18,843 nt of DNA from SZUA-430 sp964561925 (GTDB lineage: Bacteria; Pseudomonadota; Alphaproteobacteria; Micropepsales; Micropepsaceae): contig CAZLRW010000076.1 in assembly GCA_964561925.1 (NCBI GenBank), positions 1 through 18,843 of the forward strand, read 5' to 3'. Every line of letters begins with the position of its first letter. Position 1 is the stretch's first letter. A program made the position numbers and the translations under genes. Positions 1-8,026 of this stretch are shown here, piece by piece. A model generated the notes under the pieces. The model worked only from the letters and a program-made list of their open reading frames with translations. It had not been told where the DNA came from and made no database searches.

Positions 1-5
1 GCAGC

Positions 6-2309
6 CTAAGCCGTTTGCGCCACGACCGGCGGCAGCGCGTTCGCGAAGCGCGCGAGCGTCGAGCGCAGTGCTTCGGGGTTCAAGGGCTTTGCCAGGAAGT
101 CGTCCATGCCGGCGTCGATGCAGACCTGGCGGTCGCCTTCGAGCGTGGAGGCGGTCAGGGCCACGATCGGCAGGCGGCCGCGGCGGCGGCCCGTCGCCTC
201 GGCCTGACGGATGCGGCGGGTCGCATCGAGCCCGTCCATTTCGGGCATGTGCACGTCCATCAGGACGAGGTCGTACGGCGCGCGCGACAAAGCCTCGATC
301 GCTTCGCGGCCGTTCGCGACCGTGTCGACGCGATGGCCCATCTTGCCCAGAAGCGCGGTCGCCAGCATGACGTTGATGCGGTTGTCTTCGGCGACGAGGA
401 TGCGCAAGCCCTGTTCGGCCACGGGCGGGGCCGCCTCCTGTTCGTCGGGAACGAAGTTGTTGCCGTGCTCGACGTCGCGGCCGTTCAGCAACGCGGCCAC
501 GCGCTGGACGAGCGAGGTGCGGCGGATCGGCTTGATCAGATAACCGTCGAAGCCCGCCGACTTCAGCGCGGGCAGCGAGGCGCGCTCCGTCGCCGGCAAG
601 AGCACGATCGTCTTCACACCCTGAAGACGGGCCTTCAGGCGCACGAGAAGTTCGGCCGCGGGTGCCGAGCCCGAGCGGTGATCGATCAGAAGCACGTTGA
701 AGGCGCCGCCGGCGAGCGCGGTTTCGGCGGCGGCCGCCCCTTTGGCCGCAAACGCGTCGGCGCCCGCTTCGCAGAGCTGGCGGACGACGAACTCGCTTAA
801 GCCGGGGAAGGCGGTCAGCACGAGCACGCGCGCGCCGGTCAGGATCGTCTCCGGCTGGTCGAGGCCCGGTGCGCGCTTCATCGGCAGCGTGAACCAGAAG
901 CGGCTGCCTTTGCCCAGCTGACTCGCCACGCCGATGTCGCCGCCCATCGCGTGGACGAGGCGCTGCGTGATCGCGAGACCCAAACCGGTGCCGCCGTATT
1001 TGCGGGCGAGCGAGGAATCGGCCTGCGTGAATTCCTGGAAGATGCGCGTCTGGGCCTCCTCGGAAATGCCGATGCCCGTGTCGGCGACTTCGAAACGGAT
1101 GAAGCGCGGATCGGCATCGGGGGCGGCCGAGATGCGCACGCCGCCGGCCTCCGTGAACTTGACGGCGTTGCCCGCAAGATTGAGCAGCACCTGGCGGACG
1201 CGGCCTTCGTCGGCCAGGATTTGGCCCGACAGCCTGGCGTGGGCGTAGGTCGCAATGTCGATGTTCTTTTCGAAGCAGCGATGCGCGAGGAGTTCGGCGA
1301 CGCTTTCGATCAGCGTGCGCGGCGCGAAGGCGGTTTCCTCCATCGGCATCGTGCCCGACTCGATCTTCGAGAAGTCGAGGATGTCGTTGATGATGTCGAG
1401 CAGCGCCTCGCCCGATTCCCGCACGGCGTTCGCATAAGAGCGCTGCTCGGGCGTCATCGGGGTGTCGAGCAGCAGTCCCGCCATGCCGATCACGCCGTTC
1501 ATCGGCGTGCGGATCTCGTGGCTCATCACGGCCAGGAACATCGACTTCGCGCGGTTCGCGTCTTCGGCCTTGTCGCGCGCGTCGCGGAGCGCGATTTCGA
1601 GCGTCTTCTGATCGGTGATGTCGCGGGCGACGCTTTGGATCTCCGTCACCTGACCCTGATCGTTGCGGATGACGTAGTCTTCCCACGCAAACCAGCGCCA
1701 ACCCGTGGCCGTGTTCAGACGCTGATCGTAGCGCACGCGCTGGGTCGCCAAATGATTCGAGACGACCGGCGGCTCGACGACCTTTTCCTCCGGGTGGAAC
1801 TCGGGACGGAACGGCCTGCCCAGCGCGCGCTCGCGCGACAGGCCGAACGTCTTGCAGAACGAATCATTGACGAAGGTGAGCCGCCCATCGGGCAGCTTGC
1901 GCATGATGACGTCGCCCATCTGCTCGACCAGCCCGCGGTAGCGCATTTCGCTCGCCTGCAGTTCGCGATGGCGCTGCTGCAACGCGCGCACCGTCGTTTC
2001 GAGTTCGAGCTTGACGCGGGCGAGTTCGCCGGAACGCTGATCGAGGGACAGGATGCGGCGCTTGGCTTCGATGAGGGCGAAGAACAGGATCGTCAAGCCC
2101 GCAAGCGCGAGCAGCATCAGCGCCAACGGCGTCGGCGCCGGCAGGCCCAGCGGCAAGGCGGCAGACGCCGCCAAGACCAACGCTGCGACCAGCAGGATGG
2201 CGACGAAGACTCGTGCGATGCGCGGGACGATCACGGCGGCGTTCAAACCCAGGGGCGTGCGATTCGGCCCACGCTGCCAGGTAGGGTTTGATGATTGATT
2301 AACTTTCAC
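6..2309 (-). CDS. Membrane-bound hybrid sensor histidine kinase with PAS domain and two receiver domains
   Basis: The protein has 767 residues. Residues 1-26 are cytoplasmic, followed by two hydrophobic segments at about 31-55 and 60-82 and a short coiled coil at about 85-120. A PAS domain (about 121-235) ends in the typical ARDITDQK junction. The dimerisation/phosphoacceptor domain carries H264 in SHEIRTPMNG. The ATPase domain shows the N-box (N377, N381), G1 (DTGIG, 410-414) and G2 (GGTGLGL, 439-445). A first receiver-like domain (about 492-608) keeps D543 and K593 but lacks the acidic pair after beta-1. The second receiver (about 636-757) is complete, with E641, D642, D685, T719 and K741. 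It should autophosphorylate on H264 and pass phosphate to D685. There is no Hpt domain, so any further relay would need a separate protein. The start codon is GTG with a poor ribosome site; an internal GTG at residue 27 is an alternative. The signal sensed is unknown and no partner regulator gene is adjacent. Confidence 0.93.
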   Translation of the reverse strand: MKVNQSSNPTWQRGPNRTPLGLNAAVIVPRIARVFVAILLVAALVLAASAALPLGLPAPTPLALMLLALAGLTILFFALIEAKRRILSLDQRSGELARVKLELETTVRALQQRHRELQASEMRYRGLVEQMGDVIMRKLPDGRLTFVNDSFCKTFGLSRERALGRPFRPEFHPEEKVVEPPVVSNHLATQRVRYDQRLNTATGWRWFAWEDYVIRNDQGQVTEIQSVARDITDQKTLEIALRDARDKAEDANRAKSMFLAVMSHEIRTPMNGVIGMAGLLLDTPMTPEQRSYANAVRESGEALLDIINDILDFSKIESGTMPMEETAFAPRTLIESVAELLAHRCFEKNIDIATYAHARLSGQILADEGRVRQVLLNLAGNAVKFTEAGGVRISAAPDADPRFIRFEVADTGIGISEEAQTRIFQEFTQADSSLARKYGGTGLGLAITQRLVHAMGGDIGVASQLGKGSRFWFTLPMKRAPGLDQPETILTGARVLVLTAFPGLSEFVVRQLCEAGADAFAAKGAAAAETALAGGAFNVLLIDHRSGSAPAAELLVRLKARLQGVKTIVLLPATERASLPALKSAGFDGYLIKPIRRTSLVQRVAALLNGRDVEHGNNFVPDEQEAAPPVAEQGLRILVAEDNRINVMLATALLGKMGHRVDTVANGREAIEALSRAPYDLVLMDVHMPEMDGLDATRRIRQAEATGRRRGRLPIVALTASTLEGDRQVCIDAGMDDFLAKPLNPEALRSTLARFANALPPVVAQTA

Positions 2310-2321
2310 CCGGGCAGTGAT

Positions 2322-2350
2322 GCCCTGCGTGAGACTCCACCACGCAGGGC
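2322..2350. terminator. 10-bp perfect inverted repeat (possible terminator or 5' leader hairpin)
   Basis: The arms GCCCTGCGTG (2322-2331) and CACGCAGGGC (2341-2350) are exactly complementary around a 9-nt loop. The hairpin starts 13 nt after the stop of the 171-residue gene and ends 12 nt before the GTG of the histidine kinase, both on the minus strand. No T-run follows on either strand, so a classical intrinsic terminator is not proven. It may cap the upstream transcript or influence kinase translation. Confidence 0.4.
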
Positions 2351-2363
2351 CTGCGATTTCGCC

Positions 2364-2879
2364 TCAGGCGTGGGCGCGCCGCCCGCCGCCGCCGAACACG
2401 AAGCGGCCGAGCAAGGCACCGATGCCGCCGCCGGCGGCCGTCGAACCGAACACCTGCGTCAGCAGCGCCGGGTCGTACATCGGCTCCGCCGGCAGCGAGG
2501 GATCGGCGCCGCCGGTCAGCGCCGCAACGATCGCCGAGAAATTCAACAGCGGGGTGGCGCCTTCGGCGACCTCGGTCCAGCCGAACGTCTGCGTCAGCGC
2601 CGTGCCAAGCGTGCCCGAGATGCCGCCCGCGACCGCACCCGCGCCGGTGGCGACCGCACGTCCCGTGCCGCGCCGGGTGAGCGAGTAATAGATGCCGGTC
2701 AGCGCTGCGATCAAACCGCCCGATGCAAGCTGACCGTTCAGGCCGTAGTTTGCGATCACGTCGGCCGCGCCCGCGACGTTGAACGTGTTCGCAAAGGCCA
2801 AACCCACCTGGAGGGCCGTGCCCATCAGGCCGGTCGACACGACGCCCGGTTGGATGAGGTAGTAGAAAAGTCGGTACAT
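2364..2879 (-). CDS. Hypothetical glycine-rich, probably membrane-associated protein
   Basis: I do not recognise this 171-residue protein. It has several stretches of small and hydrophobic residues (about 10-35, 50-66, 76-98 and 143-165). The third and fourth are rich in GxxxG-like glycine patterns, for example GAGAVAGGISG near 79-89 and AAGGGIGALLG near 148-158. These resemble glycine-zipper membrane segments. The N-terminus is aromatic and short, without a clear signal peptide, and the C-terminus ends in a Gly/Arg tail. The ATG start is well supported by an AGGGAG ribosome site about 6-7 nt upstream. It lies between comM (77 nt upstream) and the kinase gene on the same strand. Codon use looks like its neighbours. 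The coding call is good, but the function is unknown and membrane insertion is inferred only from composition. Confidence 0.75.
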   Translation of the reverse strand: MYRLFYYLIQPGVVSTGLMGTALQVGLAFANTFNVAGAADVIANYGLNGQLASGGLIAALTGIYYSLTRRGTGRAVATGAGAVAGGISGTLGTALTQTFGWTEVAEGATPLLNFSAIVAALTGGADPSLPAEPMYDPALLTQVFGSTAAGGGIGALLGRFVFGGGGRRAHA

Positions 2880-2956
2880 GGACGGCTCCCTTCCCGCGAG
2901 CTTGCGGCGCAGCAGTCTAGCATGCGCAGGTGTGGTGGCGCGGACGCAGGCCGCCG

Positions 2957-4474
2957 TCAGAACGCGACCTGGAGGCGGCGGTAGCTCAACGCCTCGGCGA
3001 TGTGCGGGCGTGCGACGCCTTCGCGCCCCTCAAGATCGGCGAGCGTGCGCGCGACGCGCAGGACGCGATGGTAGCCGCGTGCAGACAGTTTCAGCGTGTC
3101 GACCGCCTTTGACAGAAGTGTCAGGCCCGGTTCGTCCGGGCGGGCGACCGATTCGAGTAGTTCGCCGTCGGCTTCCGCGTTCGTTCGCACGGCATGGTCC
3201 CGGTACCGCGACCGCTGAACGTCGCGCGCGGCGGCGACGCGGGCGGCCACTTCGGCCGTGCCTTCGGCGGGCGAGGGCAGCGTCAGATCTTGCGCGCTGA
3301 CTGTCGCGACCTCGACATGAAGGTCGATGCGGTCGATCAGCGGTCCCGACAGTTTCGACTGATAATCGGCGGCGCATTTCGGCGCACGCGAGCAGGCACG
3401 TTCTGCGTCCGACAAATACCCACAACGACAAGGGTTCATCGCCGCGACCAGCTGAACCCTGCTCGGGTAACGGATATGCGCGTTCGCGCGCGCGACGAGC
3501 GTCTCGCCGGTCTCGAGCGGTTGGCGGAGCGAGTCGAGAACCTGGCGTTGAAACTCAGGAAGTTCGTCGAGGAACAGCACGCCGAGATGGGCGAGGCTGA
3601 CTTCGCCGGGCTTCGCGCGCAGACCGCCGCCGACGAGGGCCGCCATGCTTGCCGAGTGATGGGGGCTGCGAAAGGGACGACGCCTGCCGATGGCGCCGCT
3701 CTTCAGTTCACCGGCGAGGCTTTGGATCATCGAAACTTCCAACGCCTCGCGCGCGTCCAGCGGCGGCAACAGGCCAGGCAGGCGCGCGGCCAGCATCGAC
3801 TTGCCGGCACCGGGCGGGCCGATCATCAACAGATTGTGGCCGCCGGCCGCCGCGATCTCGAGCGCGCGCTTTGCGGTTTCCTGCCCCTTCACATCGTGAA
3901 GATCGGGCGCGTTCGATCCCTCGTCGGCGAGTTTCGCGGTGGGCGCCGCCAACACCTGCACGCCCTTCAGGTGATTGACGAGTGCGACGAGAGACGGCGC
4001 GGCGACGACTTCCAAACCGCCGGCCCAGGCGGCTTCCGCACCGCAACTCTGCGGGCAGACAAACGTGCGTTCGCGTTCGAGCGCTTTGATCGCCGCGGGA
4101 AGCACGCCCGCGACCGGCACGATCGCCCCGTCAAGCGACAGCTCGCCCATCGCCATATGGTTGGCCATGTCCGGCGCGGGCAGCACGCCCATCACCGTCA
4201 GAAGCGCGAGCGCGATCGGCAGATCGTAGTGGCTGCCTTCCTTCGGCAAATCGGCGGGCGAGAGATTTACGGTGATGCGCTTGTTCGGCAGCGCGAGTCC
4301 GACCGCGTGCAGCGCGGCGCGCACCCGCTCGCGGCTTTCGGCGACCGCCTTGTCGGGCAGGCCTACGATCGCCATCGTGTCCTTGCCCTGCCCTTCGGAC
4401 ATATGGACCTGCACGTCGACCTCGCGCGCCTCGATGCCGGCGAAGGCGACGGTGAAAACATGTGCGACGGTCAT
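2957..4474 (-). CDS. comM: ComM/YifB-family AAA+ ATPase (magnesium-chelatase-like)
   Basis: The protein has 505 residues, the normal length for the family. The N-terminal Lon-protease-like (ChlI) fold, about 20-140, carries the family string GLPDKAVAESRERV. The AAA+ core follows, with Walker A GPPGAGKS at 219-226, FRSPHHSAS near 268-276 and Walker B VLFLDELPEF at 299-308. A cysteine cluster follows NPCRCG (C349, C351, C361, C367). The C-terminal Mg-chelatase lid ends in the usual SYRRLQ region. In naturally competent bacteria ComM is a hexameric helicase that promotes branch migration during integration of transformed DNA, and it is widely conserved in non-competent species too. The frame is open further upstream to 4555, but conservation begins at MTVAHVFTVAF, so I start at 4474. 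No competence genes are next to it. Confidence 0.93.
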   Translation of the reverse strand: MTVAHVFTVAFAGIEAREVDVQVHMSEGQGKDTMAIVGLPDKAVAESRERVRAALHAVGLALPNKRITVNLSPADLPKEGSHYDLPIALALLTVMGVLPAPDMANHMAMGELSLDGAIVPVAGVLPAAIKALERERTFVCPQSCGAEAAWAGGLEVVAAPSLVALVNHLKGVQVLAAPTAKLADEGSNAPDLHDVKGQETAKRALEIAAAGGHNLLMIGPPGAGKSMLAARLPGLLPPLDAREALEVSMIQSLAGELKSGAIGRRRPFRSPHHSASMAALVGGGLRAKPGEVSLAHLGVLFLDELPEFQRQVLDSLRQPLETGETLVARANAHIRYPSRVQLVAAMNPCRCGYLSDAERACSRAPKCAADYQSKLSGPLIDRIDLHVEVATVSAQDLTLPSPAEGTAEVAARVAAARDVQRSRYRDHAVRTNAEADGELLESVARPDEPGLTLLSKAVDTLKLSARGYHRVLRVARTLADLEGREGVARPHIAEALSYRRLQVAF

Positions 4475-4567
4475 GAGAGGCGTTGAGCTTTGCTTCGAAC
4501 GACTTCGGCTTGGCTCTGTAGCACAGTTGAGAACGCGTGACGAAATGCCCGGCACAATCCAACCGCG

Positions 4568-5206
4568 CTACTTCGTCACCAGATATGGCCGACTCCATAG
4601 CCGGTAGATGCGATGCCACGCATTCTCGACCATAAGGCCGAAGCCCAGATGCTCCTTCGCCCAATCGCCGTCGCCGCCCAGCGTGCCGGACAGCGAGGCG
4701 GACTCGTACCAATACGTTCTCTCTGCGGCGACAAAGGCGGCGATCGCGTCCTGCAGAGTCGCCGGCGGCGCGGGCTTGGCGGGAGGCTCGTCCGCCCCGA
4801 AGACGGCAAGCGCTTTGCGCGGCATGAACCGGACCTGCCGAAGATAGCGTTCGACCGGCGGCTCATCGGCCTCTGCCTCGAACGCGACGAAGTCCGAAAT
4901 CGGACTGTCGAGGACCATGCCCATCAGCTTCAGCGCCGAGGCCAACGGCCCTGCCTCGTCATACGCGTCGAAATAGAGGATGCCGCCACCGGCGTCGTTG
5001 CGCGGCGCGCCGCGAATGGGATCGAATACGCGCTCATGCCAGCCGTAGAAATCGGGTTCGGCCATGCGTCCATAGGGCCGCACGATCATCGGCGCGGCGA
5101 GTCCGAGCCCGTCCGGCGCGAATTGTGTGAGATCCCCCGGCGCAAGTCCCTTTGCCGGCCACGCGGCATCGAGGACCAGATAAGCGCGAAGCTCGTCCCA
5201 CGTCAT
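4568..5206 (-). CDS. Hypothetical protein translationally coupled to gshB
   Basis: This is a 212-residue protein that I do not recognise. It has no cysteine, no signal peptide and no membrane segment. It is rich in Trp, Tyr and Pro, and looks like a soluble cytoplasmic protein with an acidic proline-rich stretch (about 111-150) and an aromatic C-terminal part (about 160-210, including ERTYWYES and RIYRLWSRPY). Its ATG overlaps the gshB stop as ATGA (5203-5206), the standard arrangement for translational coupling, so it should be made together with glutathione synthetase. The open frame extends further upstream to 5806, but that part is antisense-like shadow over gshB and is not used. A role linked to glutathione metabolism is possible from position alone; nothing in the sequence proves it. 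Confidence 0.78.
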   Translation of the reverse strand: MTWDELRAYLVLDAAWPAKGLAPGDLTQFAPDGLGLAAPMIVRPYGRMAEPDFYGWHERVFDPIRGAPRNDAGGGILYFDAYDEAGPLASALKLMGMVLDSPISDFVAFEAEADEPPVERYLRQVRFMPRKALAVFGADEPPAKPAPPATLQDAIAAFVAAERTYWYESASLSGTLGGDGDWAKEHLGFGLMVENAWHRIYRLWSRPYLVTK

Positions 5207-6156
5207 TGCCGAAGCGACGCGACCCGCTTCTCGATCGCATCCCAGATCAGCGCCGCGGTGTCGACGCCGTCGAAGCGGCGCACCTCCCAAATGCCTGTGG
5301 GCGAGGTGACGTTGATTTCGGTCAGCTTGTCGCCGATGACGTCGATGCCGGTGAAGATGAGGCCGCGCCGCTTCAGTTCCGGCCCGATGCGCGCGCAGAT
5401 CTCCTTGTCGCGGGCGCCGAGCACGGTCTTCTCGGGGCGCCCGCCGACATGCATGTTCGAGCGCGCCTCGCCCTTTGCGGGGACACGGTTGATCGCGCCG
5501 ACAGCCTCGCCGTCGACGAGAAGGATGCGCTTGTCGCCCTCGCGCACTTTGGGTTCGTAGCGCTGCACGACCATCGGCTCGCGCACGAACGCTGCGAAAA
5601 ACTCCATGATCGTGTTCAAGTTCTCGTCTTCGGGCCGCACGCGGAACACGCCCGCACCGCCGTTGCCGTAGAGCGGCTTGACCACGATCTCGCCGTGCTC
5701 GGCACGAAAGGCGCGGACCGCCTCGGCGTCGCTCGTGATCAAGGTCGCGGGCATCAGATCGGGGAACTCGGTCACGAACACTTTCTCGGGCGAGTTTCTG
5801 ACCCAATAGGGATCGTTGACGACGAGCGTGCGCTTGGGCAACCGCTCCAGGACGTGCGTCGTCGTGATGTAGGCCATGTCGAACGGCGGGTCTTGCCGCA
5901 GCAGCACGACGTCCATCGCGGCGAGATCCAGCATCGCCGCCTCGCCCAGCGTGAAGTGGTCACCCTTGACGTTGCGCACGGCAAGCGCGTGTGCGCGCGC
6001 GGAAACCTTGCCGTCGCGCTGCGCCAGGTGTTTCGGCAGATAGAACCAGAGTTTGTGCCCGCGTTGCTGGGCCTCCAACGCCAGCGCAAACGTCGAGTCG
6101 CCGCCGATGTCGATGCGGTCGATCGGATCCATCTGAATGGCTACGGCAAGCGACAT
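5203..6156 (-). CDS. gshB: Glutathione synthetase (ATP-grasp)
   Basis: The protein has 317 residues, normal for bacterial GshB. It joins gamma-glutamylcysteine and glycine with ATP hydrolysis, the last step of glutathione synthesis in the cytoplasm. The N-terminus VAIQMDPIDRIDIGGDSTFA is the family signature. LLRQDPPFDMAY lies at about 85-96. The ATP-grasp part shows VVKPLYGNGGAGVFR at about 158-172, VQRY at 197-200, GEAVGAINRVPAKGE at about 216-230 and the C-terminal metal-binding segment GIDVIGDKLTEINVTSPTG at about 270-288. The ATG at 6156 follows a GGGGA-like ribosome site. It sits 69 nt downstream of the SirB1-family gene on the same strand and overlaps the next gene by 4 nt. The gamma-glutamylcysteine ligase gene is not in the window. 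Confidence 0.97.
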   Translation of the reverse strand: MSLAVAIQMDPIDRIDIGGDSTFALALEAQQRGHKLWFYLPKHLAQRDGKVSARAHALAVRNVKGDHFTLGEAAMLDLAAMDVVLLRQDPPFDMAYITTTHVLERLPKRTLVVNDPYWVRNSPEKVFVTEFPDLMPATLITSDAEAVRAFRAEHGEIVVKPLYGNGGAGVFRVRPEDENLNTIMEFFAAFVREPMVVQRYEPKVREGDKRILLVDGEAVGAINRVPAKGEARSNMHVGGRPEKTVLGARDKEICARIGPELKRRGLIFTGIDVIGDKLTEINVTSPTGIWEVRRFDGVDTAALIWDAIEKRVASLRQ

Positions 6157-6225
6157 GAATCCCCGTGGTGTGGTGCGGTCCCGCCTCAGACTAGCGGCGC
6201 GGGCGCGACTCAGTCCAGGGCGCGC

Positions 6226-7053
6226 TCAATTCACTTTGCGCTTCAAGCGATGGAGGGCGAAAGCGGCCTCGCGGCCGGTCGAATCTTCGCCGGTCGAGAG
6301 CGAGATCGCGCTTTGGGCGGCGCGGATCGCGCCGTTCATCTTGCCGACAGCCTCGGAGGCCTTCGAAAGTTCGAGCCAGAGGTCGGCGCGGCGCGGCGCG
6401 ATCAGGACCATGCGCTCGGTGACCGTCAGTGTACGGACCGAATCCTTCGACGCGGTCGCCCGGGCGTGGATGTTGTTCAACAGGCGCAACAGCACGTCGC
6501 GGCGGGACACGGGGCCGTAGTCGAGCGCCGCCGCCATCGGGGGGCCCAAGCGCAACTCCTGGGGTCCCAAGACCACGCCGTTGAACGGATCGACGATGCG
6601 CGCGACTTCGCCCTCGCCCACCTGCAATAAGAAGTGGCCCTGCGTGTTCAGGCCGTCGGCCTTGACCCCGAGGGCGGCGGCGACATCGAGGTAGAGGACG
6701 CCGAGCGCGACGGGCAGGCCGCGCCTGCGGTCGATGACGCGGATCATGTCCGCGTTCTGCGGGTCGTCGTAGGTCGCGTTGTCGCCGGCGTAGCCGTGGC
6801 GCTGGGCGATCGTGTCGACGAGCACGCGCGCGACGGCCTCGTTCGCGTTCATGCCCCGGCGCAAAGCGGCAACGCTGTCGCGTGCGGTCGCGGCGAGATT
6901 CTCGAGGTGTTCGCGATAGGGGGCGAGATCGATCCCGTTGTGGTCCAGGGCGGCCAACAGCAGCGCCGTCTCGGCCAGCGGCAGCCCATCGTCGACCGCT
7001 TCGCCCAGCTTGTGCAGGCGTTCGAGGATCTCTTCCGGGCTCATCGCCGCCAT
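6226..7053 (-). CDS. SirB1-family transglutaminase-like/TPR protein
   Basis: The protein has 275 residues. The middle part (about 60-190) matches the SirB1-like transglutaminase-core fold, with RRGLPVALGVLYLDVAAALG, then GHFLLQV and IVDPFNG. The C-terminal part (about 205-270) is helical and TPR-like, ending in a basic tail. Family members are common in Proteobacteria; they are often found near prmC or prfA and their biochemical role is poorly defined. I see no clear catalytic cysteine, so enzymatic activity should not be assumed. The ATG at 7053 lies 3 nt after the stop of the BON lipoprotein gene, which implies co-transcription. A second ATG three codons in (7044) is a possible alternative start; the first has the better upstream purine stretch (ACGGAA). 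Confidence 0.85.
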   Translation of the reverse strand: MAAMSPEEILERLHKLGEAVDDGLPLAETALLLAALDHNGIDLAPYREHLENLAATARDSVAALRRGMNANEAVARVLVDTIAQRHGYAGDNATYDDPQNADMIRVIDRRRGLPVALGVLYLDVAAALGVKADGLNTQGHFLLQVGEGEVARIVDPFNGVVLGPQELRLGPPMAAALDYGPVSRRDVLLRLLNNIHARATASKDSVRTLTVTERMVLIAPRRADLWLELSKASEAVGKMNGAIRAAQSAISLSTGEDSTGREAAFALHRLKRKVN

Positions 7054-7056
7054 CGC

Positions 7057-7635
7057 CTATTCCGTCTTTTCTTCGGCTTCGCGGTCGCCGGGGTGCGCGA
7101 AGCGGCGCGGGTCGTCCTTCAGGAGCGCGTAGTTCACGACGCGGCGCACGCCGGAGACGGCGCGTGCGTGGCCCACGACACGGTCGAGTTCTTCCTGGTT
7201 TTGCGCGATGCCGTGCACGTAGACGACTTTGCTCTGGGTGTCGATCGTGTAGTTCGCGTCGCGAATCGCGGCATCGCCCAAGATGCGGCCGCGCACCTGC
7301 GTGCTGATCCAGCGGTCGGCCGCAATGTCGCCCACGCCGCCGGCTTGCGCCACCTCTATGTCGTTGACGACTTCGCGCACGTTCGGCGTCGCCCACGCGA
7401 CGCGCGTTGCGGTCAGCCGCTCGGCGTTCGTGGGCACGCTTCCCGAGAGATGAACGCGGCCTTCGATCACGGTCGTGCTGACATTGGCAAACAACGAGGC
7501 GCTTTCGCCGAGCAGGCGCGCGTTCAGTTCGGTACGGGTGTTGAAGTCGTCGACAGCGCTCGACAACGAGCGTTCGTGCACACAGCCGACGAGCGCCAGG
7601 CTCACGGCGAACACGGCGAAGCGGAGGTTCAGCAT
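7057..7635 (-). CDS. dolP: Double BON-domain lipoprotein, DolP-like
   Basis: The protein has 192 residues; E. coli DolP (YraP) has 191. A lipoprotein signal peptide ends in the lipobox LVGC with Cys18. Two BON domains follow. The first, about 29-98, contains VEGRVHLSGSVPT-type strands, here VIEGRVHLSGSVPTN. The second, about 105-172, contains NYTIDTQSKVVYVHGIAQ and VVNYALL. In E. coli DolP is an outer-membrane lipoprotein that supports envelope integrity and the BAM machinery at division sites. Its place here, 19 nt downstream of yraN and beside rsmI and a PBP activator, mirrors the E. coli yraL-yraM-yraN-yraP neighbourhood and supports the assignment. Many BON lipoproteins exist, so orthology with DolP rests on length, architecture and context together. 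Confidence 0.82.
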   Translation of the reverse strand: MLNLRFAVFAVSLALVGCVHERSLSSAVDDFNTRTELNARLLGESASLFANVSTTVIEGRVHLSGSVPTNAERLTATRVAWATPNVREVVNDIEVAQAGGVGDIAADRWISTQVRGRILGDAAIRDANYTIDTQSKVVYVHGIAQNQEELDRVVGHARAVSGVRRVVNYALLKDDPRRFAHPGDREAEEKTE

Positions 7636-7654
7636 ACGCGGGTTACCCTTCGGT

Positions 7655-8026
7655 TCAGGCGCGCCAGGCGTCGGGCTTGTGCTCGGGCCAGCGTCCGGGC
7701 GCCAGGAGAATCAGATCGAAACGGCGCGGCAGGCGCGCGAGCTTCGGCTTGCGGGTGCAGAACTGCAATGCCGCCGTCTCGACGCGATGCCGCTTTTGGG
7801 CGCCGACCGACTCGACCGCCTGATCGACCGTTTCGCGCGCCCTGACTTCGACGAAGACGATTGTACGGGGCGTCCAAAACGGTGTCAGCGCCACAATGTC
7901 GAGTTCTCCACCTTGGGCGCGGAACTGCCGGCTCAAAATGCGGTAACCCTTGGCCATCAGCCAGAGGGCGGCCACCCATTCGGCGGCAAGTCCGCGGGCG
8001 CGGGCCTTTTCGCGCTCAAGTCGCAT
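7655..8026 (-). CDS. yraN: YraN/UPF0102-family nuclease-fold protein
   Basis: The protein has 123 residues, standard for the family. It has a Holliday-junction-resolvase-like endonuclease fold: the N-terminal helix (RARGLAAEWVAALWL) is followed by the core motif GGELDIVA near 38-46 and VFVEVRAR near 56-64. These correspond to the D/E-x-K type active-site strands of PD-(D/E)XK proteins, except that EVKxR reads EVRAR here. The C-terminal part RFDLILL is also typical. The cellular role is not established. The gene overlaps the end of rsmI by 11 nt (8016-8026), and its ribosome site would lie within rsmI, suggesting coupling. The rsmI-yraN pairing is widespread in Proteobacteria. Confidence 0.9.
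   Translation of the reverse strand: MRLEREKARARGLAAEWVAALWLMAKGYRILSRQFRAQGGELDIVALTPFWTPRTIVFVEVRARETVDQAVESVGAQKRHRVETAALQFCTRKPKLARLPRRFDLILLAPGRWPEHKPDAWRA

Noticed and set aside
951..2291. 446-codon plus-strand open frame over the histidine kinase
   Set aside because: It is a shadow of the kinase, rich in Arg, Ala and Asp, with no domain and no ribosome site that competes with the clear kinase reading.
4475..4555. 27-residue N-terminal extension of ComM from the ATG at 4555
   Set aside because: Family conservation begins at MTVAHVFTVAF, and the extension is Ser/Arg-rich with no similarity to known ComM ends.
4475..4567. Promoter between the 212-residue gene and comM
   Set aside because: I saw no pair of boxes with acceptable spacing and match; a promoter may exist but cannot be supported by eye.
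5152..6630. 492-codon plus-strand open frame over gshB and the SirB1-family gene
   Set aside because: It crosses two well-recognised genes in antisense and has only shadow composition. The same applies to 3194-4486 over comM and 6634-7845 over the BON and yraN genes.
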